Shown here: positions 9,017 to 15,643 of the stretch, one piece after another
Layout of the letters: each line of letters opens with the position of its first letter
Numbering within the stretch: position 1 is the first letter of the stretch
Notes under the pieces: model-generated
Database searches by the model: none
Told to the model about the DNA's origin: nothing
The model's input: the letters and a program-made list of their open reading frames with translations, nothing else
Made by a program: the position numbers and the translations under genes
NCBI RefSeq assembly: GCF_000308835.1
Contig: NZ_BAGN01000113.1
Span: forward strand, 1 to 51,737
Reading direction: 5' to 3'
Length of the DNA stretch: 51,737 nt
From: Nocardia vinacea NBRC 16497
GTDB taxonomy: Bacteria; Actinomycetota; Actinomycetes; Mycobacteriales; Mycobacteriaceae

Positions 9017-9049
9017 GGACATGAAATGCCGTTTAGCACAACGGGATAG
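9017..9049. repeat. Upstream 33-bp direct repeat, copy B
   Basis: This is the second copy of the element at 8881-8913. Here the core CCGTTTAGCACAACGG has perfect 5-bp arms (CCGTT / AACGG) around six bases. Conservation of the core and flanks, with changes scattered elsewhere, fits a protein-binding site more than a chance duplication. The rest of the 8853-9302 gap has only the small transposase relic listed next. Confidence 0.6.
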
Positions 9050-9120
9050 ATGTCTCAATACTCATCATGTTCCCCCCGCCCACAGACTATTCGCCAGTGA
9101 TGCGGTGGCGTGCCCGAACT

Positions 9121-9204
9121 TCAGCAGCCATCGGCGTAGTGCTCGGCGATCAGATCCAGATTCAGCTTGTGCGTCAGCAGCGGTCCCGCGGTATCCGCAC
9201 TCAT
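9121..9204 (-). pseudogene. Possible Tn3-family transposase fragment
   Basis: A 27-codon stretch reads AGPLLTHKLNLDLIAEHYAD before GC and a stop. The string resembles the segment of Tn3-family TnpA with a lysine-leucine-asparagine stretch, then LIAxxYD, ahead of the conserved ATALRLG region. Only this piece survives, so the call rests on a short motif. It would fit with the firmer Tn3 relic at 46041 and the possible one at 38914. Confidence 0.35.
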
Positions 9205-9302
9205 CCGTGAATCATCTTGTGGTGAACGGGTATTGATGCATCCGTTCGCCACTCACATGTCCACGGCGGGTATCGGGCCGGGATGCTGGAGGGGCGGATC
9301 GG

Positions 9303-10159
9303 TCAGAAGACGGTGGTCCAGTCGTCCTTGATGCCGACTACCGTCCACCCGTTGTTACCGGCCAGCTCGAGAGCCTGCTCGGCGCCCGCGACGTAGTCGA
9401 ACTCGCGGTCGGGGTCATCGTGCAGCAGCAGCAACCGCAACGCGGGGCGGTTCGGCTGTTCGGAGAACTGCAGCATCGGGATGTCGCCATTGCTGTTTCC
9501 CGCCGCCAGCAGAGGCCTCCTACCGACACGGTTCCAGATCTGCACCGGCTTCTCGGGACCGTCGTCGAAGACATCGGCCTCGGGCTTGCGGACGAGGGTG
9601 CCGCCGCATCCGTTGTCCTTCCAAGCCAGCGACACCCCGCTGCCGATGACCCGTTGCCGCGGGATTCCATACACGTCCTGGCTGATCGGCCGCATGAAGT
9701 CGCGGCCGCCGCCGGAGACGATGTAGTTGCGGAACCCGTGGGCGTCCAGGTATTTCAGTAGCTCGACCATCGGTGCGTAACTGCACGCCAGGTAGTCGCG
9801 GTCGAGGGTGGGATGTCGGGCGGTGCGTAGGAACGTGCCGGCGTGGGCCTCGAACTCGTCCACACTGGTTTCCGCGAACGCCGCCAGGACACCGGCGGCC
9901 AGCACTTTCAGCTCACTGTCGTCGCCGTGGTAGTGCTTGGTGATCACGTCGTTCAGCCACCCGTAGTCCCTGGTGTAGGCGGCCTGCTGCCACCTTCGGT
10001 GGTGACCCGATCGACGAAGTCCACCACTGCCTGTTTGCTGACGGAGTCCCTCCAGCTCGGAAGCGGATCCCCGGCTGGTGAATTGCCCGGCAATGACCGC
10101 CGCGTGGGCCCACCGCCACGATCCCGATCAATCGGTGGCGGACGTTCCCCGACAGTCAT
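9303..10159 (-). pseudogene. HAD-superfamily hydrolase with active-site segment deleted
   Basis: The N-terminal piece (start 10159, MTVGERPP; GAGGAG six bases upstream) reads LPSWRDSVSKQAVVDFVDRV then TTEGG. The reading then jumps frame near 9985-9995 to QQAAYTRDYGWLNDVITKHY and continues to the normal end, WTVVGIKDDWTTVF. In this HAD family about 35-40 residues with the nucleophile motif FDNDGTLW lie between these two pieces, and they are missing. Later motifs are intact: YIVSGGGRDFMRP (motif II), KPVQIWNRVGRRPLLAAGNS and GDIPML (motifs III/IV). With the nucleophilic aspartate gone and the frame broken, it should be inactive. It follows the sulfatase gene on the same strand, probably a former operon partner. 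Confidence 0.8.
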
Positions 10160-10287
10160 GCCCATCTCCTCGGTTCGACGTGGGACCCTGGATCGCGGTG
10201 TCCACCGCATCGGCGGAAGTCTCGACGTCGCAGTGCGTGCCGGGCATCACCACGGCAGAGCCCCGACTTCCGGACAGGTCCGTGCCG

Positions 10288-12645
10288 TTACTCGCGCGAG
10301 AGCATGGCGACGGCTTCGCGTTCCAGGTCGACGAACGGTTCGCCGCTGACATCGACAGCGACCCGGTGCAGGGTGCCGCCGGTGAAGGACCAGGGTCGTG
10401 TTCCGGGGTAGTCGTCGGTGACGGCTTCGGCGTTGTCGCGGCCGGCGTGGAGGCCCTCCCCGGCGATGCTGAATTTGCCGGGCTGGGTGCGGATTCGGCC
10501 TTCGCCGACTTTGCGCTCACCGTAGTAGAGGCTCAGGAGTCCGCGAGCGGTGCCGGGCGGATCTTCGCTGTCCTTGTCGAAGGAGGCGGCCAGGATCAGG
10601 TTCTGGCCGGTCGGTAAATCTTCGGTCGCGATGATCCGCTGCTCCTCGCTGCCCAGGAAGTTGTAGACGTAGTGCAGCCGGTTGTCCTTGATATAGAGGG
10701 CGTGCCCGCCGAACCGGCCGCCGTGGGAGAACAGCACACCCGAGGCGTCCGGGCCGGGCAGGTCGACGAGCGCTCCGATCGAGTAGGAGCGGTTTCGGAT
10801 GTTGACCGCGACCGACTCCGGAACTTCCGCGCCACCCGGCCGGTATACGTAGCGGTTGCGCGGCGGTGTGAGCTGGGGGCGGGAGGTGGTGAGAATTTCG
10901 ACGGCCGAGCGGTCATCGAGCGGGAATGCCTGGTTGATCCCCGCTTCGTAGAACCACAGGCCGATGAGTTCGGCGAGCTTGCCCGGTTCCTCGGCGGCCA
11001 GGTCATGCATCTCGGAACGGTCCACCTCGGTGTGGTAGAGCTCCCAGGTGTCGTCGGGGAAGTGGCTCCAGCCGCTGAGGGTGGGGTGGGTGGTGACGGC
11101 TTTCCAGCCGTCGTGCCATATTCCGCGTCCACCGAGCATGGAGTAGAACTGCGAGTGCTTGGCGGTCGGAATGTTGGCCGCGTCGAAGCTGTAGCGCATG
11201 CTCACCCCCTGCAGCGGCACCTGAGCGTGTCCTTTCACCATGTCGGGAAGTTCGATTCCGAGGCAGTCCAGCAGAGTTGGCACCAAGTCGACGGCGTGGT
11301 GGTACTGGTCGCGGATCTCGCCGTGGGCGTTGATCCCGGCGGGCCAGGAGATCAGGCACGGATCGCAGGTACCACCGTTGAACGAGTACCGCTTCCACAT
11401 CTTGAACGGGGCGTTGAACGCCACCGCCCACCCGTTCGGGTAATGGTTGTAGGTCTTGGGGCTGCCCAACTCGTCCAGTTTGGCCAGGTTCTCGGCGAGG
11501 TCGTCGGGGACGCTGTTGGCGATCTTGTTCTCGTTGACCGAGCCATCCGGTCCGCCCTCGCCGCTGGCCCCGTTGTCGGAGACCACCACGATGATGGTGT
11601 TGTCGAGTTGCTCGATGCGCTCCAGGTAGTCGAGCAGGCGGCCGATCTGGTCGTCGCAGTGGGAGAGGAACCCCGCGTACACCTCGGCCATGCGGGAGAA
11701 CAGTCGCTTCTCGTCATCGGCGAGGGTGTCCCACGGGCGGGTGTAGTCCAGCGGCGGGAACGGCTCGCCGTCGGGTCCGCTGCGGGTCTCGGGGGTGCCG
11801 ATCGGGTTGAGTGGCGGCAGTTCGGTGTTCTGTGGGACCAGGCCCATCTGCTTCTGCCGCTCGAGGTTTTCCGCGCGCATTGCCTCGTATCCCGCGTCGA
11901 ACCGGCCGCGGTAGCGTTCGATCCATTCGCGCGGTGCGTGGTGCGGAGCGTGCGCGCAGCCCGGGGCGTAGTAGAGGAAGACCGGGCGATCGGGGGCGAT
12001 GGCCTTGACGTCGTCGATGTATTCGATGGCTCGGTCGGTGATGTCGACGCTGAGGTGATAGCCCTCCTCCGGTGTCGACGGCTGCTCGACGGGATGGTTG
12101 TCGTGCACCAGATCCGGATACCACTGGTTGGTCTCGGCCCCGAGGAATCCGTAGAAGCGCTCGAACCCACGGCCGATGGGCCAATTGCGCTTGGTGGACG
12201 CCAGATTCATCTCGTCCTCGGCGCACAGATGCCATTTGCCGACCATCGCCGTGCTGAAGCCCTGCTCGACCAGAACCTCGGCGAGGGTGGCGCACTCCGG
12301 CGGGATGTGGCCGTTGGCTCCCGGGAATCCGACCGCGCACTCGCTGATGCAGGCCATGCCGTTGGTGGTGTGGTTGCGGCCGGTGAGCAGACAGGAGCGG
12401 GTCGGGGAGCACAGCGCGGTGGTGTGCCACTGGCTGTAGCGCAGGCCTTTCGCGGCGATCCGATCGATATTCGGCGTCTCGATCGGACCGCCGTAGCAAC
12501 TCATGGCACCGAACCCGACGTCATCGAGCACGATGTACACGACATTGGGCGATCCCGGTGGCGCCTTGGGCTGTTCGTAAGGGCCCCAGTCCGGGACCGA
12601 ATCGCGGATATCGAGGTTGACCACACCGCGGAATGGGATTGCCAT
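10288..12645 (-). CDS. Type I sulfatase (AtsA-like arylsulfatase)
   Basis: This is a 785-aa sulfatase, the size of mycobacterial AtsA/AtsD. LDDVGFG near 40-46 supplies the first calcium-binding aspartates. CSPTR at 79-83 is the CxPxR signature whose cysteine is oxidised to formylglycine, followed by SCLLTGRNHTTNG. MVGKWHL and SDNGASGEGGP give further substrate and metal residues. A beta-rich C-terminal domain follows. There is no signal peptide, so it is cytosolic and would need cytosolic FGE, whose gene is divergent at 13095. The start is the ATG at 12645, seven bases after GAGGAG; an in-frame codon five residues earlier lacks such support. It desulfates organic sulfate esters; the substrate is unknown. 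Confidence 0.95.
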   Translation of the reverse strand: MAIPFRGVVNLDIRDSVPDWGPYEQPKAPPGSPNVVYIVLDDVGFGAMSCYGGPIETPNIDRIAAKGLRYSQWHTTALCSPTRSCLLTGRNHTTNGMACISECAVGFPGANGHIPPECATLAEVLVEQGFSTAMVGKWHLCAEDEMNLASTKRNWPIGRGFERFYGFLGAETNQWYPDLVHDNHPVEQPSTPEEGYHLSVDITDRAIEYIDDVKAIAPDRPVFLYYAPGCAHAPHHAPREWIERYRGRFDAGYEAMRAENLERQKQMGLVPQNTELPPLNPIGTPETRSGPDGEPFPPLDYTRPWDTLADDEKRLFSRMAEVYAGFLSHCDDQIGRLLDYLERIEQLDNTIIVVVSDNGASGEGGPDGSVNENKIANSVPDDLAENLAKLDELGSPKTYNHYPNGWAVAFNAPFKMWKRYSFNGGTCDPCLISWPAGINAHGEIRDQYHHAVDLVPTLLDCLGIELPDMVKGHAQVPLQGVSMRYSFDAANIPTAKHSQFYSMLGGRGIWHDGWKAVTTHPTLSGWSHFPDDTWELYHTEVDRSEMHDLAAEEPGKLAELIGLWFYEAGINQAFPLDDRSAVEILTTSRPQLTPPRNRYVYRPGGAEVPESVAVNIRNRSYSIGALVDLPGPDASGVLFSHGGRFGGHALYIKDNRLHYVYNFLGSEEQRIIATEDLPTGQNLILAASFDKDSEDPPGTARGLLSLYYGERKVGEGRIRTQPGKFSIAGEGLHAGRDNAEAVTDDYPGTRPWSFTGGTLHRVAVDVSGEPFVDLEREAVAMLSRE

Positions 12646-12719
12646 GGGCGTTCTCCTCACAGATAGACCCCCGATGGGTAGCCCCCCGAGCGAAATCCGG
12701 GCAGCCGGCGCTACGCTCC

Positions 12720-12738
12720 CTCACCCACGACGGGTGAG
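12720..12738. promoter_or_regulatory. Palindrome upstream of sulfatase gene
   Basis: CTCACCC and GGGTGAG form a perfect 7-bp inverted repeat around five bases, 75 bp upstream of the sulfatase start. Position and symmetry suggest an operator, though a small hairpin is also possible. Confidence 0.4.
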
Positions 12739-12765
12739 AACGAGGTCGGGCGTCGAGCTGCGGCT

Positions 12766-12791
12766 CTCGCCTCGAAAGGAATCAAGGCGAG
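12766..12791. terminator. Hairpin at the end of the upstream HAD relic
   Basis: CTCGCCT and AGGCGAG pair perfectly over 7 bp with a 12-base loop, overlapping the stop of the HAD relic at 12782. It looks like the relic's own former terminator, now placed in the sulfatase leader region. Confidence 0.4.
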
Positions 12792-12964
12792 TTGCCCTGC
12801 GGCGCTTCAAATACCGTCGCCCAGTCGTTCCTGATGCCGACCAACGTCCAGCCGTGCGCGTCGGATAGTCGACCGCCTGCTCGGCGCCGCTACGTAGTCG
12901 AACTCGCGGTCGGGGTCGCGATCGAGCACCAGTATCGGCAACGACGGCCGACCCTGCGACAGGC
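12782..12964 (-). pseudogene. Second HAD hydrolase relic, C-terminus with two frameshifts
   Basis: Read across three frames, this stretch gives SQGRPSLPILVLDRDPDREF then DYVA, a shift, GAEQAVDY, a shift, DAHGWTLVGIRNDWATVF and a stop after NSP. It aligns end to end with the C-terminus of the HAD protein at 9303 (RPALRLLLLHDDPDREFDYV, GAEQALEL, GWTVVGIKDDWTTVF) but is clearly diverged. Nothing recognisable precedes it in 12965-13094. The sulfatase gene is thus bracketed by two dead copies of one HAD gene. Confidence 0.75.
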
Positions 12965-13094
12965 TTGACGATACACCGCAGGCCCGGCCGATGCCGCGAT
13001 AACCACTGGGATGCCAGATGAGGAACAAGACCGCCGCGGTAATGAAATCGAATCACATACCGGGACTTTCGTCGGCGGTGAATAGTTGGACGGT

Positions 13095-14123
13095 ATGAGT
13101 GGAGCAGCGAAGGGGCTACAGCACAGTGATCATCGTCCGGATTCGAGCCGCGCCTCCGACAGCGGTGCCAGGAATTCGCCGACCACCCCTACCCGGTCAC
13201 CGGCACCGGGCGGGCACGAGCGGATGGTGTGGATCGAGGGCGGCACGTTCACCATGGGCTCGGACAGCCACTATCCCGAGGAGGCGCCGGCACACCGGGT
13301 GTCGGTCGGCGGATTCTGGATCGACCCGCGTCCGGTGACGAATACCGAATTCGCCAGATTCGTCTCCCGCACCCGCTACGTCACCGTCGCCGAGCGGACG
13401 CCGATGGCTGCTGACTACCCCGATGCCGATCCTGATCAACTGGTCGCGGGCTCGTCGGTGTTCGTCAAGCCGGATCGTCCTGTGCGCTTGGACCGCCCGT
13501 ATCAGTGGTGGCATTGGGTTCCCGGTGCGAATTGGCGGCATCCGCAGGGACCGGGTACCTCGATCCGGAAGCGGCCCGACCATCCGGTGGTGCACATCGC
13601 GTGGGACGACGTCGCGGCATACGCCGACTGGGCGGGTAAGGACGTACCGACAGAGGCCGAATGGGAGTACGCCTGCCGAGGGGGTTTGGAGGGCGCCGAG
13701 TTCGCGTGGGGTGACGAATTCGAGCCGGGGAATACGGTGATGGCCAACACCTGGCACGGCGAATTCCCGTACCGCAACACACAAGTGGATGGATTCGAAG
13801 GAACCTCGCCGGTGGGTTCCTTCCCTGCGAACGGCTACGGCCTGGTGGATATGGTCGGCAACGTGTGGGAGTGGACCCAGGACTGGTACACCGCTCACCA
13901 GGGCCAAGCGCATGCCTGCTGTCTCGCCGTCGATCCGCAGGGCGGCACGGAAGAAGACAGTCGCGACCGAGCGCAGCCGCGCATCGGCCGCCGCGTCATC
14001 AAGGGCGGCTCACACCTGTGCGCCCTGAACTATTGCCGGCGGTACCGGCCCGCGGCCCGAATGGCCCAGGCTGTCGAGACCTCGACCTCACATCTGGGCT
14101 TCCGGTTGATCGTTCGACCGTGA
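13095..14123 (+). CDS. Formylglycine-generating enzyme (sulfatase-modifying factor)
   Basis: This 342-aa FGE/SUMF1-type enzyme oxidises the CxPxR cysteine of sulfatases to formylglycine. The domain begins MVWIEGGTFTMGSD near 44 and includes PVTNTEFARF, HPVVHIAWDDVAAYADWAGK, PTEAEWEYACRGG and GNVWEWTQDWY. The copper-binding catalytic pair is present as Cys309 and Cys314 in GGSHLCALNYCRRYRP, with the usual spacing of five. About 40 disordered N-terminal residues precede the domain. The ATG at 13095 is chosen; an in-frame TTG lies three codons upstream. It is divergent from the sulfatase, its evident client. After its stop, 14124-14266 shows no gene I can name. Confidence 0.95.
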   Translation: MSGAAKGLQHSDHRPDSSRASDSGARNSPTTPTRSPAPGGHERMVWIEGGTFTMGSDSHYPEEAPAHRVSVGGFWIDPRPVTNTEFARFVSRTRYVTVAERTPMAADYPDADPDQLVAGSSVFVKPDRPVRLDRPYQWWHWVPGANWRHPQGPGTSIRKRPDHPVVHIAWDDVAAYADWAGKDVPTEAEWEYACRGGLEGAEFAWGDEFEPGNTVMANTWHGEFPYRNTQVDGFEGTSPVGSFPANGYGLVDMVGNVWEWTQDWYTAHQGQAHACCLAVDPQGGTEEDSRDRAQPRIGRRVIKGGSHLCALNYCRRYRPAARMAQAVETSTSHLGFRLIVRP

Positions 14124-14266
14124 ATCGATCCGGATCGACGAACCGTGTTCCGCGTTCAAGGGCACCAGAAATGAGCACCGACACCATAGCTGGAACCCGC
14201 ACGACAACCTCGCCGCGGTCCGGGTCTTCCTGGCCGACAACGGCTTCGAAGATCGCGTGGCCGCGA

Positions 14267-14878
14267 TCAGGTGGCGACCGGAGCCCGCCCGGCTCGTTCG
14301 ATGAGGTGCTGTACCAGGTTCAGCAGCACCTCCTTGGACGAGGCGCGGTCGCGGGCGTCGCAGAGCATGACCGGGATGTGATCGTCTAGGTCGAGTGCGT
14401 CGCGGACTTCGTCGATGGTGTAGACGGGGGCGTTGTCGAAGCAGTTGACTGCGACGAGGAATGCCAGTCCGCGGCGTTCGAAGAAGTCGACGGCGGCGAA
14501 GGAGTTGTCGAGGCGTCGGGTGTCGGCGATGACGATTGCGCCGAGTGCGCCGCGTGAGAGTTCGTCCCAGAGGAACCAGAATCGGTCCTGGCCGGGTGTG
14601 CCGAACAGGTAGAGCACGAGGTCGCGGTCGATGGTGATACGGCCGAAGTCGAGTGCGACTGTGGTGGTGGTTTTGTGTTCGACGCCGGATAGGTCGTCGA
14701 CCCCGGTGCTGACTTCGGTGATCAGTTCCTCGGTGCGTAGGGGTGCGACTTCGCTGATCGATGACACCATGGTTGTTTTGCCGACGCCGAATCCGCCGGC
14801 GATGAGAATTTTGACCGAGGCCGCCAGTTGCGGTGTCGCAGTGGTTGGCCGGGTGGGGTCAAAGTTTTCGGATGCCAT
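14267..14878 (-). CDS. cvnD: Conservon GTPase (CvnD type)
   Basis: This 203-aa small GTP/ATP-binding protein has the P-loop GGFGVGKTT at 28-36, TTTTVALDFG as the switch region, LYLFGTPGQDRFWFLWDEL and VAVNCFDNA as the base-recognition region. In actinobacteria CvnD works with CvnA, CvnB and CvnC as a membrane-associated signalling complex that resembles eukaryotic GPCR signalling. It is the last gene of the four, overlapping cvnC by 20 bp. It lacks the usual NKxD, as is common in this family (VNCFD). Confidence 0.93.
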   Translation of the reverse strand: MASENFDPTRPTTATPQLAASVKILIAGGFGVGKTTMVSSISEVAPLRTEELITEVSTGVDDLSGVEHKTTTTVALDFGRITIDRDLVLYLFGTPGQDRFWFLWDELSRGALGAIVIADTRRLDNSFAAVDFFERRGLAFLVAVNCFDNAPVYTIDEVRDALDLDDHIPVMLCDARDRASSKEVLLNLVQHLIERAGRAPVAT

Positions 14879-15233
14879 CGAGTACCGCTCGCAATATGTT
14901 GAGATCGCCGGGTCCTGCGTCCGGCTGCACCGGCGCCCGGAAGATCAAGTGTCCCTCGCCGATCAGATCGCCGACGAGAATCTTGGTCACCGCCAAGGGA
15001 AGTTTCAGATACGCCGCCACCTCAGCGACCGACTGCGGTGCGCGGCACAGTCGTACGATATCCGCGTATTCCGGATCGGTCCGCCGCAGGGTGGGCGGCG
15101 GATCGGCCGTGACGACCACGGTGAGCATGTCCAGGTCATGGCCTGCCCCCATCACCCGCCCGCGGGTGACCGCATAAGGCCGGACCAGCGGACCGGCCTC
15201 GTCGTCGAACCATTGCCCACCGCCGTGCGTCAT
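14859..15233 (-). CDS. cvnC: DUF742 protein (CvnC type)
   Basis: The 124-aa DUF742 protein reads LVRPYAVTRGRVMGAGHDLD near the N-terminus, then IVRLCRAPQSVAEVAAYLKL, a winged-helix-like segment, and LAVTKILVGDLIGEGHLIF. CvnC proteins link the roadblock protein to the GTPase; the biochemical role is poorly known. Its start overlaps the end of cvnB by four bases and its end overlaps cvnD by 20, so the genes are tightly coupled. Confidence 0.93.
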   Translation of the reverse strand: MTHGGGQWFDDEAGPLVRPYAVTRGRVMGAGHDLDMLTVVVTADPPPTLRRTDPEYADIVRLCRAPQSVAEVAAYLKLPLAVTKILVGDLIGEGHLIFRAPVQPDAGPGDLNILRAVLDGIRKL

Positions 15234-15643
15234 GGCAAACGCGCTGGGGTGGATAGATAGGTGCCGACACGTTGGACGGTGACGTTCATTTCGTAAGCCA
15301 CCATCCCGAGGTTGGCTGATTCGGCGGCTTGTAGTGCCAGGCAGGCGTTGTCGCCTGCGGAGGTCACGAACAGCACCGCACGATCGAGTTCGATGACGGC
15401 TTGGCGGACGCCGCCGCCGTCGAAGCGGCTGCCCGCGCTGCGGGCCAGGCCGTAGAGGGTGGAGGACATGGCGGCGAAGTGTTCGGCGTCTTCGCGGGTC
15501 ATTGTGGTGGAGCGGCCGAGGAGTAGGCCGTCGGTGGACAGCACCACCGCATAGCGCACGCCGGCCAGTCGGTCGACGAGGTCGTCGAGGAGCCAGTTGA
15601 GATCACCGGGGCTGGAAGAAGTCACCGTTGCCTTCCTGTTCAT
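15230..15643 (-). CDS. cvnB: Roadblock/LC7 protein (CvnB type)
   Basis: This 137-aa roadblock/LC7 fold protein reads LNWLLDDLVDRLAGVRYAVV, then LSTDGLLLGRS, HFAAMSSTLYGLARSAGSRF and AVLFVTSAGDNACLAL. These proteins act as scaffolds or regulators for the paired MglA/CvnD-like GTPase. The 5' end overlaps the 3' end of the kinase gene by 41 bp, so an internal start a few codons further in is possible. Confidence 0.93.
   Translation of the reverse strand: MNRKATVTSSSPGDLNWLLDDLVDRLAGVRYAVVLSTDGLLLGRSTTMTREDAEHFAAMSSTLYGLARSAGSRFDGGGVRQAVIELDRAVLFVTSAGDNACLALQAAESANLGMVAYEMNVTVQRVGTYLSTPARLP

Noticed and set aside
8881..9049. CRISPR-like or transposon-end repeat
   Set aside because: Only two copies exist, and the conserved inverted core fits an operator better than a terminal repeat.
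10672..12666. Long open frame opposite the sulfatase gene
   Set aside because: It is a codon-bias shadow: Val/Gly/Asp-rich text with no domain, while the minus strand has every sulfatase motif.
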